64,000 nt of DNA from Ampullaceana balthica (lineage: Eukaryota > Mollusca > Gastropoda > Lymnaeidae): NCBI GenBank assembly GCA_944989445.1, contig CALYLW010000121.1:1070729-1134728 (forward strand). Reading direction: 5' to 3'. A program made the position numbers and the translations under genes. Positions 12,080 to 25,000 of the stretch are shown here, piece by piece. Position 1 is the first letter of the stretch, and each line of letters starts with the position of its first letter. The notes below the pieces were generated by a model. That model made no database searches. It had not been told where the DNA came from and saw only the letters and a program-made list of their open reading frames with translations.

Positions 12080-13508
12080 TCTTCTTTTATCTCTATGTAA
12101 TAATTTTAATTTTAAGTGATGTATTTTGTACTTTTAGTGTTATCTTAAAAACAGCTTAAAAATGATTGGAAAAAAAACAAAAAAACTTTAACATTTAGAT
12201 TGTACGAATGATTAAATGATTTTCTCTTCAATTGAAGCCTACAGGAACAAGCAGTATTTATAGTTTTTAACAAAGCATCCATTTCACCTCAGTTAAAAAC
12301 TAATGTCCTTTCCACAGAAGTGTAGGTTAATTTGATTTGTTGGTATAGATATATTTTGTAGTGTATTGTCACTTTATATGGTTTCATAAATTAACGAGGA
12401 TTGCTTTATGAATACTTTTTAAAATGTTGCATTTTACATTGAAGCAACTCAGGTTTTAAACATTCAAAATCTGAACTTTGGTTCAATATTTGTTTTAGTT
12501 TTAACAGACCCTGAATTAAGTTAACTTTTCTGGCTTCTACAAATTTGTTTAATTTCTTAATTACATTATAAATATGTACAGAACTGTTATCTTTTACCAT
12601 ATATGTGAATTATGTTCAATTTTAAGAAGGCTTTTATAATTTTATAAAAACCTGGTTTAAAAAAATGTTAGATTTAGTTCTTTCTACATTGAGAGTGAAA
12701 GGACTAACAAATATAATTGCTTTGTAATTATCCGTAAAGTTATTATGTACGCACAGAAAGGGGATAAGATTGTGTGTAAAGGAGGCTTTAGTGGGAGATA
12801 TCAAAATATTTTAAAGGCCTTTCTATAAAATATTAAAAGATTCTTAATTTGATATATGTAACTTTTTTTTAGATGACACATGCCATTTAGGTGCAATTAC
12901 TCTAATTCTTTTTTGACTGATAAATAATTAAGTAGAGGAAACATTATTTTCCACAAGTATTTCAAATCACACTTTTCAAGTATAAGCAAGAAGTGCATGC
13001 TTCTGGTGATATCTTGAGACATCCTCAGTTTCTGATCATTCCCTCCCCCCTCTCTGTTCATCAAATTGGCATCTTATTATGCAATAGATAATTGTATATA
13101 AAAATATATGATATAAATAGACTGGTTGTTTACTTTGGCAAGTAGTTTCTTTATTAGACATGGGATGTATATGTTCAGTAAAATGAACAGACTAACAATT
13201 TACATCTCATTTCTAATAGATAAACTAAGCATGCTTGTTAATTTATACTATGTTGATTTGTGGAGTTCCAAGATAAACAATTTTTATTTTTACCATCTAA
13301 AATTTTTTTTTAATGCATATTGCAAAAGCTTTCTTCATCCTTCCCTTAGTTGTCAAGTTTCCTGTTTCACTGAAATTTATTAGTCATCATAATGTTATAT
13401 TATGATGTCCCCTTTTAAACCCTATTTCTTTGTATCTCTTGCATCTATTAAATAATGTGTGAGTGACTATTTTATTTTATTTGAAATGTATAGTCATTTC
13501 AGGGATTT

Positions 13509-13580
13509 AATAAATAACATGTTCCTGTTATAGCCATTGGTTTACATGTAACTGTTGGTAATTAATAAAATTTTAATAAA
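13509..13580 (+). terminator. candidate COX10 polyadenylation signals
   Basis: AATAAA occurs at 13509-13514, 13564-13569 and 13575-13580, about 1.4 kb after the COX10 stop. I see no earlier AATAAA in the 3' region, so a long 3' UTR is likely. Confidence 0.4.
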
Positions 13581-13768
13581 GAGAAAATGATGACAGTTTT
13601 TAGCTATTTAATCACATTTCACATTCTCTTCAAAATTGATTAATCTCTCAAACACATAAGGACATACAATATAAAAAGTATATACAATTATCTTGCAAGT
13701 TATCTAATACACTGCTTGTAAATGTCTTTAAAAATGTTACATTCATGTAGTATTTACAATTCCTGCCT

Positions 13769-13785
13769 TTTATTTCAATTTTATT
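13769..13785 (-). terminator. candidate TEX47-like polyadenylation signals
   Basis: TTTATT on the + strand (AATAAA on the transcript) occurs at 13769-13774 and 13780-13785, about 380 bp past the stop of the minus-strand gene and close to the opposing COX10 signals. Confidence 0.35.
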
Positions 13786-14160
13786 CTCAATGATAATATG
13801 GAAATTGAATTTAGAATAAATAAATTATCTTTACAGATATCGAATTAATGCCAAAGAATTTTCAATTTTCGCAGGTTATCTTCAACAATTAATTTCTTAT
13901 AAATGAAAAGTAATAGAATTAAAATAAGAAATTAATGGTTTAAGACCACTCACAGTAGTTTTGATTGATGCACTACTTTTGGAACATTATCAATTCTTTG
14001 CAGTTACTTTGTACAATTTCAAAGAAATATGACTTGAAATAAATGTTAAGTACTTTGATAAAATTTCAAATATTTAATTTGAACCATTATCACAGTTAAT
14101 GAAAATTTTAAGATGAAAACCCAAAACTTTGTGATGTGAAGAGCATTAAAATATCCATGG

Positions 14161-17100
14161 CTAGTTGTAAGGAAACAATCTTGTTGGAATTGGCCACACC
14201 ATGTCTAAGAAACAAAAAAATTGGTAATTATTTCAAATGATTTATCAAATTATTAGTGCTAAAAACAAATTATAATTTTTTATGCATTAATACTTAACTT
14301 TTTATGATTAACTGTAGTTAAAATGTCTCAGTAGAAATAGGGAATTTTACCAAAGGATACCGGTTTCATTAAAATATATTATTTTCTTGGACACATGTTG
14401 TTTGGTCAATGAGTCAAATAACATTACAAAAAAATAAAATTCCTGATAAATTTGTTTCATGAAGGTAAAATATTATACAATAAATGTTCAGTGTAGAAAC
14501 AGCTGTTAAAAAATTTATAATTCAGGGGCTTAAAAAAGTCTTCAATGTAATACCAAGGTTTGATGGTTTGCACTGATTGATATTCATATACCTATATAGA
14601 ACATGCACATAAAATTTTGTCGACTAATTCAAGTAGATGAAAAATTCATGCATTTTAATTATTTTTTTTATGACTAATTTAATTTTTCAATATTTAGGTT
14701 AATAAAAATATCCCCAAAGTCTTCCTTTAAGAGTCATAAAACAGTATTCATATATTGATTAATATGAATATTTTCTTATGCTTACCACTCTCTAAAAATG
14801 TATCATAGGGTTTGCGATACATGTCTATGTATTCTAAAGGGCTGATCATACTGCTGTCACTCTCTTCCAGCAAGTAGTGAACAACAGCTGCAAAGAACAA
14901 ACAGATGTTAATTAGTCAAAATATTGAGCGAAACAAAACTGAAACTTATTAAATTGCTCAAGATTACTCAACAAAATAAATAAAAATAAAGTAAAATAAT
15001 CATGACTAAAATAATTAAAGTTGATTTTAAATGATAGTCAACAACTAATTACTGAGAATAAAATGTTAAATAATAATATAATTAATATAAGTCATACATT
15101 GTTGGGGAAGAAGATCAGGTACTTTATCATGTAATGAGTCCATGACATTTTTCAAGTTAAGCTGTAAAGAAAAATAAGGATAATCACAGAAGTCATAGAA
15201 AATTTGAGTTAATTTAGACTTTTGGGTGTTTCAAATGAAAAACAAAGTTTTAAATAATATTGATTTACAAAAAAATTGTTATGTTAACTGTATGCTTTGC
15301 AATAATGTAAGGTTGAAAGTTGTAATATAATTAAGATCTTACCTTCGGCTGCTTGTTGAGGTAAACACCAAGTTTAAGTAACTGCGTCAAGAGTTCAACT
15401 ATAAGGTTTTCAAAAGTCTCCTTAGTATCATAGGCTTCAATTCCATGTTCTACAATATCTAGTGTCCTAAAAGACCATTGCTGATAAAGTCTTGAATTTA
15501 TGTAACCAAGTTAAGGATCACTTGTTTAAAAAAAAATGTCATAAAAATAAAATAAATTGTTTGCCAAGTAAGGTTTCTAGTGGGGTTGGTGGTAACCAAT
15601 GTTCCATTTCAGCTGCGCAGATATCTGACTGATGCTGTGCAGCAGTTTAGAATTGCAGCGCAGCAAATTTTGAAAAAAATATTGCACAAAGAATGGATGC
15701 TGAGCAACTTTGTACACGAGTTTTTTTTTACTTACAAACGATCCTTAGAGAGAACATTGGTGGTAACTATTAGTTATTTTCTAAGTTAACCGAATATTAA
15801 ATCACCACCACAGCTTTCATATTTAATTAAGCATAAGAATTTTGAATTTTTTGTTGTTGTAAGCCTGTTTTAAAAAAAAATAATCTGAAAACAATACTAC
15901 TATTACTATTCATGGACTTTGGCCCATTGTTCTGGATAAAAGGGGGATGCATGCTTAAAACATATATATATTAGGCATTAAGATATCTGCAAGGAAAATC
16001 CATAAACGTTTCACTACAGGATAAACAATAGCTACCAATAATAATACTTAGCTTTTAAATTGTGTTTTGTTTTACCGTTAGTTTACTAATGAAAGCTCCT
16101 TTTTTTTCCCTACATCCTCATACCTTTTCCAATGAATATAATTTAACTTTGTACATATTTGCTACGATTGAACTACATACATGTAATATTTTTTTAAAAG
16201 TATACATGACTTGATGCTTCAGATAAAATAAAAGTAAAACTAGGAAACTTTAGTTGGGTATTATACATAAAAGATTCAATTTTCCACCAATTGTTTTGAT
16301 CAAACTGATGCATGCATGAAACCAACATGCATATATTTATCCAAATTTAATTAGTATAAAACTACATGTATTGTGATGCAAAATATTGTAATGCAAAATG
16401 AACATAGTTATTACAGAATTTTCAGAAATTTCTGTTACTGTAAAACAAAAGGATATATCATGAGATATTACTAAAATTTTTGACTTTGATATAAAAGAAT
16501 CCTTTTCTGATTCGATCCTATGCAAATCCTCCACTATCTTGAGAATAAGATCTGAAGATGTCTGGCGTTGAAGGGAGGGGTGAGGGTAGAAAATTTCAAA
16601 GGAATCATTAGTTTTTGAGAAATGTGACGTTTTTAAATAAATAATTTTTTTAAAAACTAATTGGTACATGTTCTGAATGTGCTTTTGTTATAAATTCTTT
16701 CTGCTTATTAAATATTATTATTTTTTCATGCGGTTTCGGATTTAAGCTCTCACTACAGGAATAAATGTCTCTTTTAATATGGTCTTGCAAAACATTGTTG
16801 TCTGTAAATTGTAAACAGCAAGTTTCTCAATGAAATTACTCAGTGAATTTTTTTTAAAAAGCCATGTGTGAAAAGCATCAAGGCCTAGAACTGGGGTAGT
16901 ACATATGATTTTTATATTAAAAGCAACAAAAAAATTACTACCAAAGGAATGTGAAGAGTTGTGTACTTGGGAACATAATATTTTGACAGGGAAATATTTT
17001 GACATTTGATTGCTTATTTTAAGTTAAAGGGGTCAAAATGTCAGCAACATGTGATCCACGGTATAACGATACATTTTCATTTTTTATTTGGCTTGTTCAT

Positions 17101-20100
17101 GTAAATAGGATTGAGTATAGAGACCTAGGTTTTCCACTGAAAAAAAGAACAAAAAGGTGTAGCTTGGATCAACAACAGAGATGCAAGACCAGATATTTAA
17201 AATAAAAAAATAAAAAACACTGGGACATAGAGCAGTATTCTGCAAGGACTTCAAAATTAGATTTAGTCCATTTACTAAAATAAAGTTATATGTGGTACCA
17301 TTATTTTTGTTTACATCTTCTGACATTTAGATAATTGTTGATTTGTTGACATACAATTATGTCAAGCTATCCATTTAAAATGCTAAATGACATATTTTAT
17401 TTTAAATGGTTAAAATAACTTAAAATTTAAAAACATTTTAAACTTCCAAAAAGTACAAGGGATTTTTGGAAGTAAGCAAGCAATATTTTGAAACTATCAA
17501 ACTATAAGTCATTTACCTCTATAACATGAACAACATGTTTAAGATAGATGAGCATGAGCCCAGTTACAGGCTCACTGCTTTGGAAATCAGTCTGTAGCTT
17601 TTTTGTGAGAGCCTCATAGTAATCTGAAAATAATTAATCATAAGTTAAACTGTCCTATTGAATAAAAAAAAATCTGAATAACTACTGGTATCTTTTAAAT
17701 TTAGGAAAAATATTTGAGAAATGGCTCACTTCCTAAAGCATTTCTGTCAACACTTGGAGCACTTATCTTGGATATGTAGACAAGTCGATGAATTAGATAT
17801 TTCTGCAATTGAAATATTATCATGTAATTATTCTCATTTCTATTGACAAAATTCTGCAATGCATAGTCCCCTCATTAAGAATTACAAGATATTAGCATTT
17901 ATATACTATTTTTTTCTTGTGTACTAAAAAAAGTAGATAATTTCAATTCAAAAGGAAAAAAAATTAAAATAAATAAAATACAACATAAAGTCAGGCTTAT
18001 AGATAAAATATTAATTAGACCCAGGGATTTGAAAAATTAAAACTTTGTCAAAAGTAAATAAACACTATCTAATGCTTAGTTACAAGTAATTGATTGATTA
18101 ATTAAAATATCTATTAATGTTTGTTTTATTATCTTATATTATTTTATCTTATATATTAAGGTTGTTAAGACCGCTAGTTTTAGAGGACCAGTTAACTGTT
18201 AAAAAAAAAGACCGGTTAACCATCTGTCCGTATTATTACTATGTTTTGTGAACCAACAAGAGAATGCATAAAATTTTCGCCCTGCGTCGTCTGATTTGAC
18301 ATCCAAGCGCCTGATATGTACCGCCCCTAGTGTGTAGCTAGCTCTCTGTTGCGCTGGTGTCAAAATAGCCAATTAAAAAAAAACAAAAAACATCTATTTT
18401 AAATCGTCGGAACAAAGAAATAAACCGTAATTATTAATATTCAATTTTTAATTTTATTTATTGAAAGTATTAAAACGGCATGTTATCAAATGTCTAGTCA
18501 GATTGTTTTTGCGAACTGGTTAACCAATAAAAAAAACAGTTTTACTGTCAGGTCCGTATTTTTCCTTATTTGTTTAGAACCAACAAAGAGAGCGTGTATC
18601 AAATTTTCGTCACGGCCCACTTGCGTTTAGTTCTCATGCGCTGTGCTCCTTTTCCAACACACACGAAATAAATTTTTAGAAAACATCGAATTTTATATCA
18701 ATGTGGTAATTTTAAGTCAAATGCCTTTGACGTGCACGTACTAATCAGGAAAACTGATGATATAAAAATAAGACCGAAATCGAATTTGAGGACCAGTAAA
18801 CAGTCAGTTATGTTAGGCGCATCTTTCCTCTTGTAATATAAATTGGCGTATTGGCTCTGGTATTCTGCCGTAACACAACAAAAAATTAACTCCTGGTAAT
18901 AAACTAATACCAGTGATCAGTTAATTGAAGTTATGGTTAACCGGTCCTGATTAAACGGGGCGGGTCCTGATCTGAGGACCGTTTAACCGTTAACAACCTT
19001 ATTATATATTACAGATGCTCCTTTTAATTTTATACAGAATATAATTGCATCTTCAGTCTTATGCTTATTCATGGTTTGTGTCTAGTTTTGCATTTTAAAT
19101 TTTATTTAGAGTTTTGAATGTTGATCATTGATACTGTGTTGGTTTTCCTGGTTTGTTCAGTTAACCCCTTCAATGCCCGAATTCCAGACAGAATAAGGGA
19201 AATTTTATGTTTTTTTTCTTGCACAAAAGAAAAGCAATTTCATCCTTAAAATATAAAGCCGATAGTGAATCTTATCTTATCTTATCTGTTTCAGACGCTC
19301 CTTCTATACAGAAGATTATTGCGTCCTACGCTTATCTATGGTTTGTGTTTAGTCCTGCATTCTTATTAGAGTTTTAAATGTTGATAAAGTGTTGGCTTTC
19401 CTGGTTTCTTCAGGCAACCCATTCCACGCCCGAATTCCAGACAGGAAGAACTAAAATTTGTATGAGTTTGTTCTTGCATACGCCATACGGAATAAGAAAG
19501 GTGTTTTTATCCTTATGTCTATCTGAGGGTTGTATTAAGTTATCTTTGTGTTGTATTTCTAAATTAGAGGTAATTGCTTTATGTATGATTACTAATTTAC
19601 TCTTGGTTCTTCTATACTCTAGTGTTTCAAGGTTTAATGATTTAACTAATGGTGTTATTCTAGTCAGTTTTGAATATTGTAGTTGTCTTTCCAAGCTAGA
19701 ACTAGAATATAATTAAAAGTCTTATTGTTTTATTACTGATACTGATTACTACTTTGCCCTTTGTTCTTCTTTTCTCTAAATCTAGTTTTTTATTATTTGT
19801 ACTGATTTAACTAATGTTAAATGTACTATTACTAAGTTACTAATGACTAATACTAATTTTATATTATTAAAATAATTATACTTGGACTTATACCTATGCT
19901 ATACTAGTACAATACTAGTGAGTAGTAATACTAGTACTAGTACTAGTTTTGTTACTCTTTCCAATATTTTTTAAGGCAAGGATTATGATTTAGAATGTAG
20001 CCTTAATAAAACACTAAAAATATAATTAGAAAAAACACACACTTTGTTCAAAGTTCTATTTCTTTCTTCAATAATTTCAAGTAGAGATGTACGATGAGAA

Positions 20101-20138
20101 TCTTGACTTGAGGTACCTCGATCATCTTCTGTCGCCAT
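14161..20138 (-). CDS. TEX47: TEX47-like protein (BLUF/TSBF-related), 8 coding exons
   Basis: Exons in transcript order: 20043-20138, 17730-17802, 17517-17623, 16439-16561, 15343-15480, 15098-15161, 14786-14887 and 14161-14204. All phases close, giving 248 aa against about 253 in human TEX47. Recognisable blocks are KYLIHRLVYISKI (about residue 33), NYYEAL.. with PVTGLMLIYLKHVVHVIE (about 57-92), KSKILVISHDIS (about 120), ELLTQLLKLGVYLN (about 160), VPDLLPQQ, and SPLEYIDMYRKPYDTFLES followed by MVWPIPTRLFPYN at the end. Human TEX47 has the same order, including the VTGLLLIYPTSILHILE and EVVWPAP-like segments. It is a testis-expressed family with a BLUF-like fold; its biochemical role is not established. 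The exon 4/5 join is the least certain: an acceptor at 15490 would preserve an RLYQQW motif but breaks phase. Intron 1 holds LINE and hAT insertions. Confidence 0.85.
18125..19265 (-). mobile_element. old LINE 3' fragment split by a hAT element
   Basis: A degraded (GATAA)n-type tail at 18125-18156 and a LINE 3' body at 19002-19265 are the same family as 57385-58219, reversed. The hAT-type element at 18157-19001 separates them. The interruption shows the LINE fragment is older than the hAT insertion. Confidence 0.6.
18157..19001. mobile_element. hAT-type element with TAAGGTTGTTAA ends
   Basis: The ends TAAGGTTGTTAA and TTAACAACCTTA are inverted, and TTATATAT is duplicated exactly on both sides (18149-18156 and 19002-19009). 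The interior has repeated GGACC/GGTTAACC motifs and no transposase frame. Relatives lie near 24121 and 31288. Confidence 0.75.
19270..19682 (-). mobile_element. 5'-truncated CR1/L2-like LINE copy
   Basis: The reverse strand encodes the C-terminal part of the LINE ORF (LVVIIHKAI..NLEIQHKDNLIQPSDRH), then the family 3' UTR and a GATAA-repeat tail. A small duplication in the codons near 19480 breaks the frame. It lies in TEX47 intron 1. A still older remnant of the same LINE is visible at about 19740-19830. Confidence 0.85.
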
Positions 20139-20530
20139 CTTAGTAAACGTCGCTATGGTTATATTTATGGATTACAATGTGTAGTATACACAGTAATGTT
20201 CATTTAGTGTGAGCCTATTATGACTAAAAATTAGCAAAATTATTTTATAAAATAAAAATTAAAAGATTATGGAAAATATCATTTTTAAGTTGTTAAATAT
20301 TTTTTTAAAGTTACAAAAAGATTTATTTTCATTAACAAAATTCCTTAAACGCTCATTTATTAAATAATAGTATTATAGCTATAGTCTGTTTCTTATGACG
20401 ATGAAGGCCCTTACAACTGTAGTAGAATATGATATAAATATATAGAGTAAAAAATTATATTTTAAACATTATTTGAATTTGCATTAAAAACATGCAATAC
20501 TCAAAGAAATAATGCGTAATCATATTTTTA

Positions 20531-20990
20531 AACCAAAGAAAACATTGATAAACTAGAACAAATTAAAAAAAGAGCTGCCAGATTCATTACTGGAGAATAT
20601 TCAAAACTGGTCGAGTGGCAGCGTACTGGACTGTCGTACCGATGGTCACGGGTTCGAATCCGTGTGAAGGCAAGGGTTTGTTCCCGGGGCCTAGGGCGTC
20701 CCTGAGTCACCCCGCTCCAAATGGGTACCTAACACTACATGTAGTTAGGCGGCTGGTTAATGCGTGGAACCCACAAAGCCGTGGCCTGTGAAAGCTGCAT
20801 CACTTGCCAACAGATCATCTGTCATGGTCTGTGGACGCAACTATCTTCTGCATAGAAGGAGCGTCTGTATAGATAAGATAAGATAAGACAAGAGTAACAA
20901 CATTAGTTGAATTACTAAACCTAGAAACACGAGTGGATAGAAGAACCAAAAGTAAAGTAGTAATAATACATAAAGCAATTAATTCTAATT
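20531..20990 (+). mobile_element. LINE fragment interrupted by a tRNA-derived SINE
   Basis: LINE sequence (NIDKLEQIKKRAARFITGEYSK-type frame) runs to 20609. It stops, and resumes at 20888 with ACAAGAGTAAC, exactly where uninterrupted copies continue. The 278-bp insert is the SINE at 20610-20887. Confidence 0.85.
20610..20887 (+). mobile_element. tRNA-derived SINE sharing the LINE 3' tail
   Basis: The head (20610-20675) looks like a tRNA: a box-A-like GTCGAGTGGCAGCG and a box B GGTTCGAATCC with a paired T-arm. The central domain contains GGGCGTCCCTGAGTCACCCC and AATGGGTACC, resembling the conserved Nin-type SINE core (recognition from memory, unchecked). The last ~55 bp (20833-20887) match the LINE 3' end at 58168-58219, including a CTTCTgnATAGAAG hairpin inside a GACGC/GCGTC stem and the GATAA-repeat tail. 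Confidence 0.8.
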
Positions 20991-21000
20991 AAGTTAGAAG

Positions 21001-21603
21001 TAATGAAGTTATTAAAAAATCAAACAAAACCTTAGGCTTTATAAAAAGGAACTTTAACAAATGTAATAGAGATATAAAACTAAAATGCTACCTTACTTTG
21101 GTGAGACCTGTACTAGAATATGCATCTTCTGTATGGGACCCATTCACCAAAGAAAAAATTGATAAACTAGAACAAATTCAAAAAAGAGCTGCCAGATTCA
21201 TTACTGGAGAATATTCGAAACTGACAAGAATAACACCATTAGTTGAAACACCTTGAAACACTAGAGGATAGAAGAACCAAAAGCAAAGTAGTAATCATAC
21301 ATAAAGCAATTAATTCTAATTTAGAAATACAACACAAAGATAACTTAATACAACCCTCAGATAGACATAAGGATAAAAACACATTTCTTATTCCGTATGC
21401 AAGAACAAACACATACAAGTTTTCCTTCTTCCCGTCCGGAATTCGGGCGTGGAATGGGTTGCCTGAAGAATCCAGGAAAACCAACACTTTATCAACATTT
21501 AAATCTCTAATAAAAATGCAGGACTAAACACAAACCATAGATAAGCGTAGGACGCAATAATCTTCTGTATAGAAGGAGCGTCTGTAAACAGATAAGATAA
21601 GAT
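21001..21603 (+). mobile_element. 5'-truncated CR1/L2-like LINE copy
   Basis: Encodes the C-terminal end of the LINE ORF, broken near 21240 by a small duplication (the VKSLNLETLE region), then a clean stretch ending SLIKMQD at 21527, the conserved 3' UTR and a GATAA tail. It sits between the TEX47 and UTP3 start codons. Confidence 0.88.
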
Positions 21604-21605
21604 AA

Positions 21606-21760
21606 TTCTAATATTGTATCTATTTGATCATTTTTGTCTAAGCCTTTTGATAGTTCATCTATTAAACCTATTAATTGTGTTTCACATGATCTGTTTTTTC
21701 TAAAGCCGCGTTGATGTGTGTGGGCATTATATTTGTCACCCAGCAACCTTATAAGTCGCT
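21606..21760 (-). mobile_element. LINE reverse-transcriptase fragment, opposite orientation
   Basis: The minus strand reads QRGFRKNRSCETQLIGLIDE then LSKGLDKND, the conserved early RT segment of Jockey/CR1-group LINEs. It abuts the tail of the plus-strand copy ending at 21603. Confidence 0.65.
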
Positions 21761-21939
21761 ACTTCTAAATATGTTTTGTCAAGTAAATTAAGTAGATTAG
21801 AAGTTTGAGACTAACGCTTAGTTGTCTTAGATTGAATTTTTACAAGGGATGAGATTGGAATGAGATGGGGGGGGGGCAAAAGGGATTTTTAGAAATAAAA
21901 TCGGATATAGAATGGTTTTACCAACATGTTACTTTTTTT

Positions 21940-21962
21940 CGCCAAGCCTTGGCGCATGCGTC
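21940..21962. promoter_or_regulatory. candidate UTP3 promoter element (NRF1-like site)
   Basis: GCGCATGCG at 21952-21960, about 60 bp before the UTP3 ATG, matches the core of the NRF1 palindrome often found at housekeeping promoters. It overlaps an inverted repeat CGCCAAG-C-CTTGGCG (21940-21954). No TATA box is apparent. Function is inferred from motif and position only. Confidence 0.35.
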
Positions 21963-22022
21963 TTGAAGCACAGGAAACACGATGGACAAAACAAAAGCAA
22001 AGCGAAAGTAGATTTGATAAAT

Positions 22023-25000
22023 ATGAAGTTAAAACGAGGTGGAAGGAAAGATTACAGAGGGAGTAACAAGGCTGAAAAGGCTTTGGAGTAAGTTATTCTA
22101 GTTTTGAAAACAAAGATAGTATAGTAATAATATAATAATAACTGGTAACCCCTTATTTTGTCGCATTTTTATCCACATTTTTAAACGTTTTTTTTACAAA
22201 GTGTCCCAAGTCACCCCGAAGTGTCTGCTGCTACTCTTAGACTCTTAGCTAGGCCTACTAGTTGCTGCTACGACAACGTAGACGTAGCAGCAGACAATTC
22301 GACGGGGTGTTGCTAGTGCTACGACTAGTCGTAAGAAAATATGATCAGTCAAACCTCTTATAACGAGATTTTCGCATAACCAGCAAATTTTTTTTGGAAA
22401 AAGTTGCTCCCATGTCCCATGTCATTCTCATTCATAACCAGCGAAGATTCGCAAAACGAGTGATACAGAAAGAGAAAGGTAAAATCCCTTTTTCCTGGAA
22501 ATTCATTAGTGAGCCAGCACTTCCGCCCTGATGTATTATAATTATTACTGTGTGTTAAGCATTCGGTCTGTTAGCGTATTAGTATTATTGTTTTTGTGTG
22601 TGATCAACTGTTTTTACAAGTTTTGTATTCAGACAGTATTCGTAATTTTTTTATGTGCAAAGTGTAATAACCTGTGCTACAATGTCTTCGAAAAAAACAA
22701 CACAAGAAGACAATTATAAGAGAGAAAAAAAAATGTTGAAATGAAACGAAAAACCATTGGCCATTTCATTGAAAAAAAAAGAACAAGGTGGCTAATGACA
22801 ATGTAGCACACAACTACAATCGTCCAACATCAACGATCTGAATATTCTCAAGAAAATTTAAGGAGATGGATGCTTCAAATGGAGTGTCAAGAATGTCTAC
22901 GAAACGGTTACGACACATTCTCGTCAAATTTATAAGCGTCTCGGAAAAAACTAATGTCTTTAACTTTTAACAGTTTTCTAGTTAAAAAGGAATAATTATT
23001 TGTCATAAATTCTTATTTTTGTTTCAAATCTAAATGGTATTCTAGATGTTTCACTCTTTAACAATACGTAAGTAATTTTTTTGAATAAATATTCATAAAA
23101 TTTTTTGAAAAATCATTATTTTTTTGAAGAATGGAACGGATTATAGTATTTTACATTGATTTGTATGGGAAAAGTTATTTCGTATAACGAGTGTTTCGCT
23201 TAACGAATAAAACTCTAGAACGAATTAATCTCGTTATGAGAGGTTTGACTGCATGTTCTTACAGTTACAACTAAATCTGTATTTTAATTAGCCTATGCTA
23301 ATTGCTAATACTAATACTAAACATTACTTCTCATAATGAAATTTCATGATTTCTAGGTTAACCGATTAATGAATTTTAAAGGTTAAAAAAAACTTGATTG
23401 GTGTCCATTTAATGACAGTTATAATTTTAAAAAACCGTAATCTGACATGAGCTTCGCTAGGTGAAGTGATAGTCGGATGGACAATAGTTTGATGTTAAAA
23501 CCAATACGTGTGTTCTAATCCGCTCCCGGCGTATTTTTTAAAATTTAATTTTTAATTTTATTTTCAATGAGTGTGCTGGTAATTGTAATTTTAATTTTTG
23601 TACTACTAATTCTGAAAAGCGGATAAGTTGATTAAATATATTTAAATAAATTGAGATTTTAGAATTAATACACACATAACACATAAATAAGCCCAGATCT
23701 ATTAATATCGTATTACATATGCGTATAAAATAATATGAAGAGTTTGTTAAAATATTATAGTATAGCGAGTTAGTTTTTTTCGAAGTATTTACTGCTAAGA
23801 GTACTAAGACTAGTCATAGCAAGTGTTACGACTATTCGTAGCACTAGCAACATCCCAATGAATTGTCTGCTGCTACGACTTGTCGTAAACTTAGAATCTG
23901 TATACATGTACAGTGGGACCCGTTTAAGTCGACGGCCTTGGGGTATGAAAAATGGCGCCGAGATAACCGATCAACGAGTTAAACGAAAACCAATATGGCG
24001 GCAAAATATTAACATGCGCTTGAAATTTCTTTATATACATGATGTGCGTTAATTAGTGATGGGACGATTAATCGGAATCGTATCGGAATATCGGGACCCT
24101 AATATTTCTTCACTCTTTCCTAAGGTTAAGACCGTTTGTTTTTAAGGACCATTTAAATATAACCCAGGGTTCCCACTCAGTTGGGAAAACGTCGGGAATT
24201 CTTAAAATAATTTTCCCGGTCTTGAAAGTCGGGAAAAGTTATGACTAGTCAGGAATTTTTATATATATATTTTTTTTTGGCGAAGTAAATGAGTTTGATT
24301 ACGTCTCTGTGGTCATGTTTCGATTCCATTTAATAAAAAAAAGTTACCAGTTTATAATTGTCTGCGCATGCATTAAAACTACGGTCAAAATTCTCGCCTC
24401 GTCTCATGGTGCGTGTGAAGTGGCATGTCACCGCCGCTTGCGTTTGCAATGCCCGTCGAATCGGCGAATTTAAAAAAAACAAAACATATCAATATGGTAA
24501 TTTTAAGTTTAATGCTTTTGACGTGCAGGATATCTGTCACTATGAGACCGCACTCGAATTTCCTCCGTCAATCAAATGAAACGTGTAACTTGTAATATAA
24601 ATAGTAACAAATGCGGCCTTGACCTTATCAGAATTCGACCTACAACAGTGATGACGTGTATATTTTATATTTACTGGAGTATTTTTGAAAATGATTTGAT
24701 TTCACCGTCACGCGCGTGTTAGTCACAGTCACATATCTTACCGGTAACAAAGCAACAACAAACTTTTAAAAGAATAATAATTTTTTATTTAATTATATAA
24801 AAACCACCGTCGATTCTCGATACAAACCTTTAATTTCTTTGCTAAAGATATTCGTTTATCTTAAAAAATAAAATGATTAATGCATCAGAAAATGAATTAA
24901 GTTTAATAATAATATAACATGCACTTCGAAATAACGACGATTAAAGACCGCGAACGCGATTTTCGAGTATCTCTGGTTAATACATACTCGATAGAGACGT

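Noticed and set aside
15343..15490. TEX47 exon 5 starting at 15490, giving RLYQQW
   Set aside because: It resembles the human segment slightly better but breaks phase with exon 4; the acceptor at 15480 keeps the frame. Kept as an alternative only.
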